A stretch of DNA of 64,000 nucleotides. Source: Streptomyces sp. CC53 (GTDB lineage: Bacteria; Actinomycetota; Actinomycetes; Streptomycetales; Streptomycetaceae). The stretch is taken from contig NZ_MKXB01000144.1 of the NCBI RefSeq assembly GCF_001865245.1, positions 73,983 to 137,982 of the forward strand. Reading direction: 5' to 3'. The number at the start of each line of letters is the position of its first letter. Position 1 is the stretch's first letter. Shown here piece after piece: positions 43,541-51,779 of this stretch. The position numbers and the translations under genes were made by a program. The notes beneath the pieces are model-generated. The model did no database searches, had not been told where the DNA came from, and was given only the letters and a program-made list of their open reading frames with translations.

Positions 43541-44017
43541 TCAGATCCCGCGCAGATGACGCTCCAGGCGGGCGATGGCGGCGCGGACGCCGTCGCCGTA
43601 CCCGTCGTCGCCGAGGGCCGCCGCGGAGGCACGGGCGCGGTCCAGGTGGTCGCGGGCGTCGTCGGGCCGGCCGAGCTTCACGTAGTCGGCGGCGAGGTTG
43701 ACGTGCAGCGACGGGTACAGCGCCCGCAGGGCGGCCACGCGGTCCCGTCGGCCGGGCCGCTCGTCGTCCAGGGTGCGCGCCGCCGTCAAGGCCCGCAGGT
43801 CCCAGGCGAGTTCGGAGCCGGGGTCGTCCTGTGCGTCGGCCATGTAGTGGGCGAGGGTGCACAGGTGCAGCGGGTCACCGTCCTGCGCGATCCGCGCCCA
43901 CAGCGCGTGGAAGCGGTTGCGGGCCTCCTCCCGGTCGCCCGCGTGGAGGAGCATCGTGGCCTGCCCGATGCTGGTCATGACGGCGTCGTCGGACGCGCTC
44001 TGCCGCTGCTCCGCCAC
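43541..44017 (-). CDS. tetratricopeptide-repeat-like protein
   Basis: 158 residues, all helical, with TPR-like pairs: 'AVMTSIGQATMLLHAGDREEARNRFHALWARI', 'LCTLAHYMADAQDDPGSELAWDLRALTAARTL', 'LHVNLAADYVKLGRPDDARDHLDRARASAAAL'. It probably serves as a scaffold or peptide-binding adaptor in the cytoplasm. GTG at 44017 has GGGAGG upstream. No partner gene is obvious. Confidence 0.82.
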   Translation of the reverse strand: MAEQRQSASDDAVMTSIGQATMLLHAGDREEARNRFHALWARIAQDGDPLHLCTLAHYMADAQDDPGSELAWDLRALTAARTLDDERPGRRDRVAALRALYPSLHVNLAADYVKLGRPDDARDHLDRARASAAALGDDGYGDGVRAAIARLERHLRGI

Positions 44018-44320
44018 GTGGCCTCCCTGCTCGCCGGTCCTGCGACGACGCTAGCCGCCACCGGGATGCGCCGTCACGCACCGCGGCCCGTCAGTCCCGC
44101 AGGGTCGCCGAACGCCGCCACACCGCCGTCGGCAGGGTAGTCGGCCGGCCGAGGTCGGCTGTGCTTGAACCCCGGAATGCTCACGCCCGGTCGCCGTCTG
44201 CCCTGTGGTGTGGGCCGGGCCGGGAGCGCCGTGCCGGTACCGGGCGTCGGCGGCCGGCCCCAGTGAGGGGTGCCTGAGGGTTGCTGCTAGAACTGGGCCG
44301 TACCCGCCCCGGATGACCAC
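44018..44320. other. gene-free gap
   Basis: These 303 bases between divergent genes show no ORF of protein character and no clear promoter pair. Confidence 0.4.
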
Positions 44321-44881
44321 GTGTCCGGGGACCGTGTTTCCAGCATCTTCCCGGAGCTCGCCTTGACCCTGCGGATCGGCATCACCGGCCGGGCGTCCCT
44401 GCTCCTGACGACCATGCTCACGGCCTCGACACTCACCGCATGCACACCGCTGGACCTCGCCCGGTACTGCGAGGGGACCGCCTCTCGGGTACGGGAGACA
44501 GCGGCCCTTGACATCCTCGACTCCCGGCCCGCAGGAGCTTCCGTCGCTCAGGGCTTCGAGGAGGTCGACGCCGGGTGCTGGGCGGACAGCGGCGACATCG
44601 TGGTGTACGCCGATCGTTGGTACGCCTTTCCCGGCACGCGGTCCGAGGTGACCGCGCACTACCGGTCGGCGGCGCTGCGGGACGGATGGGGGCCGGCTTC
44701 GGAGGCGCCGTCCACCGACCTGTGCTTCGTCAAGGGAACCATGAGCCTGTGGATCGTGTTCGCCACCGCAGAACGCCTCGCGGAGGACGGCCTCGGGCAC
44801 CGCCCGGACCTCACCACCGGAGCCGGTTACTCGATCGGCGTCGATTCGTACGAGCACAGCGGTGGCGCAACGGGCTGCTGA
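44321..44881 (+). CDS. putative lipoprotein of unknown function
   Basis: 186 residues from the GTG at 44321. A signal sequence ends in a lipobox 'TASTLTACTPL' (Cys near residue 41); starting from the TTG at 44362 instead would give a more usual signal length. The mature domain contains 'EEVDAGCWADSGDIVVYADRWYAFPGTRSEVTAHYRSAALRDGWG', 'DLCFVKGTMSLWIVFATAE' and a C-terminal Cys, so two disulfides are possible. Its GC content is a little lower than its neighbours. I do not know a function. Confidence 0.75.
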   Translation: MSGDRVSSIFPELALTLRIGITGRASLLLTTMLTASTLTACTPLDLARYCEGTASRVRETAALDILDSRPAGASVAQGFEEVDAGCWADSGDIVVYADRWYAFPGTRSEVTAHYRSAALRDGWGPASEAPSTDLCFVKGTMSLWIVFATAERLAEDGLGHRPDLTTGAGYSIGVDSYEHSGGATGC

Positions 44882-45121
44882 CCCCTTCGTCGCTGCGATC
44901 GCTGCCCTGGTCGTATCGAGACGGCACCCGACAACCCCACTGGGGTGTTCTGGACCGCTGGTCCCTTACGTGCTGTCGTTCCCGCCCGGCCCTGGTCACC
45001 CAAGGGTGCCTAGGCCGGACGGGCAGACGGTGCCCCACCAGACCGTGTGGACGTTCCGGGCCGAGGTGCACCGGACCGCCGGTGACTTCCTCCGCCGCCT
45101 CGCGGTCGTCCGTACCGGATG

Positions 45122-45150
45122 CCGTCCGGCCGGTGAGACGGGCCGGACGG
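45122..45150 (-). terminator. terminator hairpin of the S26 gene
   Basis: CCGTCCGGCC (45122-45131) pairs with GGCCGGACGG (45141-45150) across a 9-base loop, 6 bases behind the stop at 45156. Confidence 0.6.
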
Positions 45151-45155
45151 TGCTC

Positions 45156-45821
45156 CTAGGTCGGCGTTCCCCCGGGAAGCAGGGGCCCGCCCGCAAGCGT
45201 CGTGCGTCGCCGTCCGAGCAGCCACCCCGCGAGTACGCAGCCACCGCCCGCCAGGGCGAGGAGCGTTCCGGCCGGCAGGGCCGCGCCCAGCAGCAGGGGC
45301 GCGGTGGGCGGGGCGAGGGCCCGTGCTTGTACCGCCGTCTCCGCCACCGTGCCGTGATGGCCGTCGTCCAGGAAGAAGCGCGCGTCCCGGGAGTTCCCGC
45401 GGTGGTCCCCGAGCAGGAACAGCCGGCCGTCGGGAACCGTCACGTCGAACGTGACGCCGCCCGCGGCGGGGGCCGCGTCCTTCACGTACGGCTCCCCCAG
45501 GGGCCCGCCGTTCAGGGTCAGCGTGCCGCCCTCGCGGCACGCCACCCGGTCACCGCCGACGGCGACGACGCGCTGGAGCACCAGCTGTCCCCGGTACCGG
45601 TCGGGTACGGAGAAGAGGACCACGTCACCGCGCCTCAGGTCCCGGGCCTCGGTCCGCTCGGCGACGATCCGGTCACCCGGGAGGTAGGTGGGCTCCATCG
45701 CGGACGAGGGGAGGTCCGCCACCATGTAGCCGCGCAGGACCACCAGGGACGCGATGAGTGTCATGACGCCCAGCGGCGCCAGCACCCAGCCCGCTGCCCG
45801 CAGGCCCCGCCCTCTTCTCAC
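45156..45821 (-). CDS. S26 signal peptidase homologue without catalytic Ser and Lys
   Basis: 221 residues with an N-terminal helix ('GWVLAPLGVMTLIASLVVLRGYMV') and a C-terminal one ('LLLGAALPAGTLLALAGGGCVLAGWLLG') around a type I signal peptidase domain. In box B, where peptidases have P-S-x-S-M-x-P-T, it reads 'LPSSAMEPTYLPGDRI': the nucleophile position before Met is Ala. In box D, where Y-V-K-R-V-I-G is usual, it reads 'LVLQRVVAVGGDRV': Gln replaces the Lys. Box E 'GDHRGNSRDARFF' is kept. It is probably a non-catalytic relative or uses another residue. GTG at 45821. Confidence 0.82.
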   Translation of the reverse strand: MRRGRGLRAAGWVLAPLGVMTLIASLVVLRGYMVADLPSSAMEPTYLPGDRIVAERTEARDLRRGDVVLFSVPDRYRGQLVLQRVVAVGGDRVACREGGTLTLNGGPLGEPYVKDAAPAAGGVTFDVTVPDGRLFLLGDHRGNSRDARFFLDDGHHGTVAETAVQARALAPPTAPLLLGAALPAGTLLALAGGGCVLAGWLLGRRRTTLAGGPLLPGGTPT

Positions 45822-45915
45822 GTCGCCCCGTCTGTGCGGTTCTTCTCGTGGTCGCGTCCGGGCACACCGTCTCCCCCGTGGAGGCGGCACCGCGGCCTTG
45901 GGGGGCGGGATGCAG

Positions 45916-46599
45916 TCAGCCCAGGTCGGGGATGCGCCAGTCGATCGGCTCATGCCCCTGCTCGGCGATGGCCTTGTTGATCTGGGTGAAGGGGCGGGAG
46001 CCGAAGAACTTCTTCGCGGACAGCGGCGAAGGGTGGGCGCCCTTGACCACGATGTGCCGGGTCTCGTCGATGAGCCGCAGCTTCTTCTGCGCGTAGTTGC
46101 CCCACAGGACGAACACGGCCGGGTCCGGCCGGGAGGCGACGGCGCTGATGACGGCGTCGGTGAAGGTCTCCCAGCCCTTGCCCTTGTGGGAGTTCGCCTC
46201 GCCTGCCCGGACGGTGAGCACGGCGTTGAGGAGGAGGACGCCCTGCTCGGCCCACGGCATGAGGTAGCCGTTGTCCGGGATCGGGTGCCCGAGCTCCTCC
46301 TGCATCTCCTTGTAGATGTTCCGCAGTGACGGCGGGGTCTTGACGCCCGGCCGCACGGAGAAGCACAGGCCGTGCCCCTGGCCCTCCCCGTGATACGGGT
46401 CCTGGCCCAGGACGAGGACCTTGACCTTGTCGTACGGGGTGGCTTCCAGCGCGGCGAACACCTCGTCGTGCGGCGGATAGACCGGCCCGTTGGCCCGCTC
46501 CTCGGCGACGAACTCGGTGAGCCGCTCGAAGTACGGCTTGTGCAGCTCGTCGCCGAGGACGCCGCGCCAGGACTCGGGCAGCGAAGCGGTGTCGGTCAC
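45916..46599 (-). CDS. ung: uracil-DNA glycosylase
   Basis: 227 residues of family 1 UDG. Motif A 'VLVLGQDPYHGEGQGHGLCFSV' carries the catalytic Asp and the uracil-excluding Tyr; 'VFVLWGNYAQKK' gives the Asn that recognises uracil; the C-terminal 'GAHPSPLSAKKFFGSRPF' is the minor-groove loop with the catalytic His. It removes uracil from DNA in base excision repair. The window also encodes Mug, a second uracil glycosylase. Confidence 0.96.
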   Translation of the reverse strand: MTDTASLPESWRGVLGDELHKPYFERLTEFVAEERANGPVYPPHDEVFAALEATPYDKVKVLVLGQDPYHGEGQGHGLCFSVRPGVKTPPSLRNIYKEMQEELGHPIPDNGYLMPWAEQGVLLLNAVLTVRAGEANSHKGKGWETFTDAVISAVASRPDPAVFVLWGNYAQKKLRLIDETRHIVVKGAHPSPLSAKKFFGSRPFTQINKAIAEQGHEPIDWRIPDLG

Positions 46600-46679
46600 G
46601 TCAACAACCTCCGGTGTGGGATCGCTTGTGCACCTCAGAACCTACCTGCGGCCACTGACAGCGACTCCCGCACCGTCTC

Positions 46680-48260
46680 CTACCAGCTGGTCCTGCGGTG
46701 CAGCTCCCAGACCTGCATGACGGTCTGCGGGTCGAGGGCGCGCTCGGCACCGCCGATCTCCTGGCTGGTCGCGACGTACTGCTTGCCCTGCCACAGCGGC
46801 AGCAGCCGCACGTCCTTGACGAGGATCTCCTGCGCCTTCTCGAACTGAGTGGTCACCGCACCGCGGTCGGACTTGCGGCGCGACTCGGGCAGCAGCTGCT
46901 CGGTGATCTCGGGCGACTCGTACGGGTCGGCGTGCACGTTCTCCTTGCCGACGAACGGGGCGACGAAGTTGTCCGGGTCCGGGAAGTCGGGGAACCAGCC
47001 GCGGCCGAAGACCTGGTAGGCGCCCTTCTGGTAGGCCGGCTGGAACTCCTTCCAGGGCTTGCCCTCCAAGGTCACCTCGAAGAGCCCGCTGGCCTCCAGC
47101 TGCCGCTTGATCTCCGCGAACTCGGCCGCGGTGGAGGAACCGTACCGGTCCGTGGTGTAGCCGAAGGTCAGCTTGACCGGCTTGGTGATGTCGGCCTCGG
47201 CCAGCAGCTCGCGCGCCTTCTCCACGTCGGGGTCCCCGTACTGGTCGAAGAACTTCGTCGTGTGGCCGACGATGCCCTTCGGGACCATCGAGTACAGCGG
47301 CTCGGCGGTGCCCTGGTAGACCTTGGCGACCAGTGCCTCGCGGTCGATGAGCTGGGCGATCGCCCGGCGGACGGCCACCTTGCCGGTCATCTCGTCGTCC
47401 CCGTCGAAGACGAGGTACTGGATGGCGGCGCCGGTGGTCTCGACGAGCTGGAGCCCCTCGTTCTCGGGCTTCTTCTCCCTGAGGTCGACGATCTCCTCGG
47501 CCGTGAGGCCGCGGTAGGTGATGTCGATCTCCTTCTTCTTCAGCGCGGCGACCATGGCTTCGGACTCGCTGAAGTAGCGGATGGTGACGCCGGTGTTCTT
47601 GCGGTCGGCGAAGCCCTTGTAGGTGGGGTTCTTGACCAGCACGGCCTCGACGTCCGGGGTGTACTTCTCCAGGTTGTACGGGCCGGATCCGACGACCTTG
47701 CCGTCCTCGCGGAGCCGGTCCGCCGGGTACGAGGCGGGTTCGACGATCGACATGGCGGGCGTGGCCCGCACGAACGGGAAGGTGGCGTCGGACTTCTTCA
47801 GCCGGAAGGTCACGATCCGGTCGCCGGTCGTCTCGACGCTGTCGAGGGAGCCGAGCAGTCCGTTCGGGCCGCCCTCCGCGTTGATCGCGCGGATCCGGTC
47901 GATCGAGTGCTTCACGGCCCGGGCGTCGAGCTTGCTGCCCGTCGAGAACTGCAGGCCGTCGCGGAGCTCGCATTCGTAGATCTTGCTCGCGGTGTCCTTG
48001 AACCTGCAGTCCGCGGCGTCCGGCTGCGGCACCGTGCTTCCCGTGGGGAAACTCATCAACGTCTGGAAGACGTTCCGGTACAGCTCCCAGGAGCTGTCCC
48101 AGGCGGCAGCGGGGTCGAGCGTGGTCGGAGAACTGGTCGTTCCCACGACGATCTTCTGCTCCACGTCGGCTTTCTCATCGCCGAAGAGACCGCATCCCGC
48201 CAGCAGGGATATGGACGCAAGGGCTGCAGCAGATGCCTGCAGGCTGGTCCGGTTGAACAC
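46680..48260 (-). CDS. ABC transporter substrate-binding lipoprotein, family 5 (oligopeptide type)
   Basis: 526 residues. The signal 'FNRTSLQASAAALASISLLAGC' ends in a lipobox with Cys23. The mature protein has the SBP family 5 pattern: 'TTLDPAAAWDSSWELYRNVFQTLMSFPTG', 'YECELRDGLQFSTGSKLDARAVKHSIDRI', 'VVGSGPYNLEKYTP', 'AVRRAIAQLIDREAL', 'GRGWFPDFPDPDNFVAPF'. It binds peptides or related solutes outside the membrane. No permease or ATPase gene is adjacent, so it is an orphan that must use a transporter encoded elsewhere. GTG at 48260 is chosen over 48266 for its distance to GAGGAG. Confidence 0.92.
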   Translation of the reverse strand: MFNRTSLQASAAALASISLLAGCGLFGDEKADVEQKIVVGTTSSPTTLDPAAAWDSSWELYRNVFQTLMSFPTGSTVPQPDAADCRFKDTASKIYECELRDGLQFSTGSKLDARAVKHSIDRIRAINAEGGPNGLLGSLDSVETTGDRIVTFRLKKSDATFPFVRATPAMSIVEPASYPADRLREDGKVVGSGPYNLEKYTPDVEAVLVKNPTYKGFADRKNTGVTIRYFSESEAMVAALKKKEIDITYRGLTAEEIVDLREKKPENEGLQLVETTGAAIQYLVFDGDDEMTGKVAVRRAIAQLIDREALVAKVYQGTAEPLYSMVPKGIVGHTTKFFDQYGDPDVEKARELLAEADITKPVKLTFGYTTDRYGSSTAAEFAEIKRQLEASGLFEVTLEGKPWKEFQPAYQKGAYQVFGRGWFPDFPDPDNFVAPFVGKENVHADPYESPEITEQLLPESRRKSDRGAVTTQFEKAQEILVKDVRLLPLWQGKQYVATSQEIGGAERALDPQTVMQVWELHRRTSW

Positions 48261-48380
48261 GTGCACACGCTCCTCGTTCAGCCATGGTCGGCCGACCATA
48301 CCGCAGCGCCCCACCAGGTCAATGCGAGGGACCGGTGGGGCACTTGAGTGCAAATCTCGGCCAATCAGGCGTAATCCACC

Positions 48381-49148
48381 TCAGCCGACTCCGGCATTGA
48401 GGAAAATTCCCCCTTCGATCGCCAGGGTTTGCCCGGTGATCCAGTCCGATTGGCCGGATGTAAGGAATGCGGCGGCCCCTCCGATATCGGCAGGCACCCC
48501 GAGCCTCCCCAGCGGATACGCGGCGGCGGCCTCTGCTTCGCGGCCTTCGTACAGCGCCTGCGCGAATTTCGTTTTCACGACACCCGGGGCAATGGCGTTC
48601 ACTCGGACAATCGGCGCGAATTCGTGTGCGAGCTGCTGCGTCAGATTGATCATCGCGGCCTTGCTCATGCCGTACGCGCCGACGAAGGGCGAGGCCGAGA
48701 GGCCGGCGATGGACGCGATGTTCACGATCGCGCCGCCGTGCTCCTGCTGCCACGCCTTCCAAGTCCGCTGGGCGAAGCCCAGCGCCGAGATGACGTTGGT
48801 CTCGTAGACCTTGCGCGCCACGTCCAGGTCGAGGTCCGCCATCGGCCCGAAGACCGGGTTCGTCCCGGCGTTGTTGATCAGGTAGTCGACCCGGCCGAAG
48901 GCCTCCAAGGTGCGCTCGACGGCGGCCGCCTGGTGGGCCGTGTCGTGCGCCTTGCCCGCCACGTACACCACCCGGTCGGGGCCGAGCCGCTCCACGGCCT
49001 CCTTGAGGGCGTCCTCGCCCCGCCCGGTGATGCACACCCGGTCGCCACGCGCGACGAGCGCCTCGGCGATCCCGTACCCGATGCCACGGCTCGCGCCCGT
49101 GACGAGGGCGACCCGCCCGGTCGGCTCGGGACGTTCCCCTGCGGTCAT
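48381..49148 (-). CDS. SDR family oxidoreductase
   Basis: 255 residues of a classical short-chain dehydrogenase: 'VALVTGASRGIGYGIAEALVARGDRVCITGR' (TGxxxGIG cofactor loop, Arg suggesting NADPH), 'YLINNAGTNPVFGPMADLDLD', catalytic Ser in 'IVNIASIAGLSASPFVGAYGMSKAAMINL' with Tyr-x-x-x-Lys, and 'VNAIAPGVVKTKFA'. It follows the fabG-like gene by 51 bases on the same strand, so the two form an operon. Substrate unknown. Confidence 0.93.
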   Translation of the reverse strand: MTAGERPEPTGRVALVTGASRGIGYGIAEALVARGDRVCITGRGEDALKEAVERLGPDRVVYVAGKAHDTAHQAAAVERTLEAFGRVDYLINNAGTNPVFGPMADLDLDVARKVYETNVISALGFAQRTWKAWQQEHGGAIVNIASIAGLSASPFVGAYGMSKAAMINLTQQLAHEFAPIVRVNAIAPGVVKTKFAQALYEGREAEAAAAYPLGRLGVPADIGGAAAFLTSGQSDWITGQTLAIEGGIFLNAGVG

Positions 49149-49199
49149 GTCCGTACCCCTCTTCCCTGTCGTCTCTTCCCTGTCGTCCGCTGCGCCCGC

Positions 49200-49961
49200 T
49201 CAGTCGAGCGGGCCGCCCGCGACGTACAGCACCTGCCCGGAGACGAAGCCCGCGTCCTCACCGGTGAAGAACGCGATGGCGTGGGCGACGTCCTCCGGGC
49301 GGCCGACCCGCTGGACGGGGATCTGGGTGGCGGCCGCGGCCTGGAAGTCCTCGAAGCCCATGCCGACGCGTGCGGCGGTCTGGGCGGTCATGTCGGTCGC
49401 GATGAACCCGGGTGCGACGGCGTTGGCGGTGATGCCGAACTTGCCGAGCTCCTTGGCGAGGGTCTTCGTGAAGCCCTGGAGGCCGGCCTTCACGGCGGAG
49501 TAGTTGGCCTGGCCGCGATTGCCGAGCGCGGAGGACGAGGAGAGGCACACGATGCGGCCGAAGCCCGCGTCGACCATGTGCCTCTGGCACGCCTTGGACA
49601 TCAGGAACGCGCCCTTGAGGTGCACGTTCATCACGGTGTCCCAGTCGGACTCGGACATCTTGAACAGCAGGTTGTCCCGCAGGACGCCCGCGTTGTTGAC
49701 GAGGACGGTCGGGGCGCCGAGCTCGGCGGCCACCCTGGCGACCGCAGCCTCCACCTGGGCGCTGTCGGAGACGTCGCAGCCGACGGCGAGGGCCGTGCCG
49801 CCGGCCGCCGTGACGGCGTCGACGGTGTCCTTGCACGCGGCTTCGTCCAGGTCGAGCACGGCGACGGCACGGCCCTCGGCCGCGAGCCGTACGGCGGTGG
49901 CGGCGCCGATGCCGCGCGCGGCCCCGGTCACCACGGCGACGCGCTGCTGGGTGGTGGACAT
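49200..49961 (-). CDS. fabG: 3-oxoacyl-ACP reductase-like SDR
   Basis: 253 residues: 'VAVVTGAARGIGAATAVRLAAEGRAVAVLDLDEAACKD', 'VLVNNAGVLRDNLLFKMSESDWDTVMNVHLKGAFLMSKACQ', the catalytic 'CLSSSSALGNRGQANYSAVKAGLQGFTKTLAKELG', and 'PVQRVGRPEDVAHAIAFFTGEDAGFVSGQVLYVAGG' at the end. The 'LRDNLLFKM' stretch is typical of FabG and acetoacetyl-CoA reductases. It reduces 3-oxoacyl groups with NADPH. A TetR-type palindrome at 50015-50038 lies upstream; a link to fatty-acid metabolism fits but is inferred. Confidence 0.9.
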   Translation of the reverse strand: MSTTQQRVAVVTGAARGIGAATAVRLAAEGRAVAVLDLDEAACKDTVDAVTAAGGTALAVGCDVSDSAQVEAAVARVAAELGAPTVLVNNAGVLRDNLLFKMSESDWDTVMNVHLKGAFLMSKACQRHMVDAGFGRIVCLSSSSALGNRGQANYSAVKAGLQGFTKTLAKELGKFGITANAVAPGFIATDMTAQTAARVGMGFEDFQAAAATQIPVQRVGRPEDVAHAIAFFTGEDAGFVSGQVLYVAGGPLD

Positions 49962-50014
49962 GCTGGTTCTCCTCGCCCTTGAGTCCCTCTGCCGCTCGTG
50001 ACGCCCCCGCAGGA

Positions 50015-50038
50015 GGTGATGAGCGACCGCTTAGTACC
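50015..50038. promoter_or_regulatory. palindrome upstream of the fabG operon
   Basis: The 24-base site has the core TGAGCG-AC-CGCTTA and outer GGT/ACC pairs, an inverted repeat of the type bound by TetR regulators of fatty-acid genes in actinobacteria. It lies about 55 bases before the fabG start. No regulator gene is adjacent. Confidence 0.5.
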
Positions 50039-50130
50039 TTCAGCAGGACGAGACGCTAGAAGCCCTGGCACCCGGTGTCAACGGCCCGTGCCCCGGGTGC
50101 CGGGCCTCACGTGCGAAGGCGGCGGGGAGG

Positions 50131-50514
50131 TCAGCGGACCAGGACGTCCAGGAGCCGTTCGACCTCGGCCTCCGGGTCGACCGTCAGCCCCGTGTGGACC
50201 GGCCCCGGCTGAACCACTGTGGAGCGCGGCGCGACCAGCCAGCGGAACCGCCGCCCCGCGTCGTCGCGCGCCGCCTGCCCGGCGTCCTCACCTCCGCGGC
50301 ACACCCCCTCAACGGCGTGCAGGGCGGCGCGCACGCCGGCCAGGTCGGCGCCCGGGTCCAGTGCGGCGAGCTTCCGCTCGTCGAGGTGGGTGCGCGCGGC
50401 GACGAACGACCGGGCCCGGCAGTAGACCACCACACCGGCGTTGAAGCACTCCCCGCGGTCGACGCGCGGCACCACGCGCAGCAGCGCGTATTCGAAGACG
50501 TCCCGCTCGCTCAC
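50131..50514 (-). CDS. DUF3037 family protein
   Basis: 127 residues: 'MSERDVFEYALLRVVPRVDRGECFNAGVVVYCRARSFVAARTHLDERKLAALDPGADL', the standard DUF3037 pattern with 'GECFNAGVVVYC'. Function is not known. Its GTG overlaps the stop of the HipA-like kinase gene by 4 bases, and DUF3037 genes often follow such kinases, so the pair acts together. An antitoxin-like, regulatory or defence role has been guessed for similar pairs; nothing here proves it. Confidence 0.88.
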   Translation of the reverse strand: MSERDVFEYALLRVVPRVDRGECFNAGVVVYCRARSFVAARTHLDERKLAALDPGADLAGVRAALHAVEGVCRGGEDAGQAARDDAGRRFRWLVAPRSTVVQPGPVHTGLTVDPEAEVERLLDVLVR

Positions 50515-51362
50515 TGGCCGCTGTCCTTCGTGCTGTGGGTGGGGTGGGGCCAGGGTGCCAGGTGGTCGGTGAGCCAGCCCGGCGCCTGGGACGGCCGGCG
50601 GGCGGACCGCTCGCCGACGGTGACGCGCTCGTGGATGGTCGCCGCACGCGAGAGGAGCGCCTCCACGTACGCGCGGCGGACGGCGTCGGCGGAGGCGAAG
50701 CCGGGTTCGCCGGCCAGCCACTCGTCGGGGACGTCGGCGGCGACCTCCGTGAGGAGTTCCTCGGTGACCCGGGGGGCGAGTTCGCTCGCCGCGGCGTCGA
50801 CGTCCGGGCCGAACCCGGCCAGCACGTGGTCGGAGGCGTCGTACGGCTTGGCGGCGGACGCCTGCGCACCGGGCCAGTTGTGGTGCCAGATCATGGTGGC
50901 ACCGTGGTCGATCAGCCAGGGCTCACCGTGCCAGACCAGCATGTTGGGGTTGCGCCAGGACCGGTCCACGTTGTTGATGAGGGCGTCGAACCAGACGACG
51001 CGACCGGCCTCCACGGGGTCCATCGCGTAGGCGAGCGGGTCGAAGCCGATCGACCCCGGCAGGTAGTCCATGCCGAGGTTCAGCCCGCCGCTCGCCTTCA
51101 GGAGCTCCTGCACCTCCTGGTCCGGCTCACCCAGGCCGATCACGGGATCGAGCTGAATGGCGACCAACTCCGGCACCCGCAGCCCGAGTCGGCGGCCCAG
51201 CTGCCCGCAGATCACCTCGGCCACGAGCGTCTTGCGGCCCTGCCCGGCCCCGGTGAACTTCATGACGTACGTGCCGAGGTCGTCGGCCTCGACGATCCCG
51301 GGGAGCGAGCCGCCCTCACGCAGGGGCGTGACATAGCGGGTCGCTACAACCTCTTCCAACAC
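50511..51362 (-). CDS. HipA-like kinase (HipA_2 type)
   Basis: 283 residues. It shows 'LPGIVEADDLGTYVMKFTGAGQGRKTLVAEVICGQLGRRLGLRVPE' (the ATP-binding Lys in YVMKF), 'WFDALINNVDRSWRNPNMLVW' (catalytic loop; the Asp and Asn fit HipA-type NxDR), and 'PWLIDHGATMIWHHNW' (metal-binding D-H-G). HipA-like kinases phosphorylate proteins such as aminoacyl-tRNA synthetases. The partner DUF3037 gene is translationally coupled. The start is GTG 51362 or the TTG behind it. It is the last core-like gene before the integrase remnant. Confidence 0.85.
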   Translation of the reverse strand: MLEEVVATRYVTPLREGGSLPGIVEADDLGTYVMKFTGAGQGRKTLVAEVICGQLGRRLGLRVPELVAIQLDPVIGLGEPDQEVQELLKASGGLNLGMDYLPGSIGFDPLAYAMDPVEAGRVVWFDALINNVDRSWRNPNMLVWHGEPWLIDHGATMIWHHNWPGAQASAAKPYDASDHVLAGFGPDVDAAASELAPRVTEELLTEVAADVPDEWLAGEPGFASADAVRRAYVEALLSRAATIHERVTVGERSARRPSQAPGWLTDHLAPWPHPTHSTKDSGQ

Positions 51363-51472
51363 TTTCCCAGGCCACCCATCTCTTCAACCTTGCAATCCAC
51401 GGAAGCCCTGTCCGGGGCGCAGAGGCCGGGAACACGCGTCAACAGCGCTGGGGAGAATCTGGGGAGTTTCGG

Positions 51473-51649
51473 CTAGCAAGCTGATCCCCCGCGCTCCCCA
51501 AGCAGACCGTCGATGGTGCCGCGCCCCTTACTGCCGGCCTCCGGCATGAAGTGAGCATAGTAACCGAGAGTGATCGCAGGCGAGGAGTGTCCGAGCCACC
51601 GAGCCAGGGTCACGACGGACTCTCCGGCTTCCAACATGATCGAGGCATA
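51473..51649 (-). pseudogene. C-terminal fragment of a tyrosine recombinase (integrase)
   Basis: 58 codons ending in TAG at 51475-51473 read 'YASIMLEAGESVVTLARWLG' followed by 'HSSPAITLGYYAHFMPEAGS'. This is the end of a phage-type integrase with the L-G-H-S box and the catalytic Tyr of 'YYAHF'. A TAA directly precedes the fragment in frame (51652-51650) and the DNA there becomes AT-rich, so the rest of the gene, with both catalytic Arg, has been lost at about 51650. It marks an old integration or deletion joint. Confidence 0.85.
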
Positions 51650-51779
51650 TTATAGAAGCCCCCACCCTGCATGGTCATTTCCCCGAGAGAGTGCAGTTCG
51701 ATTCCGAATAATCGGATCTTCGCCGGATATCTGCGGTGGAGTCTTCCCGCACGAGTCGTCCGGCTCCCGCGCCGCCGCC

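Noticed and set aside
51363..51480. tRNA gene as integration site for the integrase remnant
   Set aside because: I looked for a tRNA-like 3' half (GGTTCGAATCC type) beside the fragment and saw none. The only similar string, at about 38040, is inside uppP.
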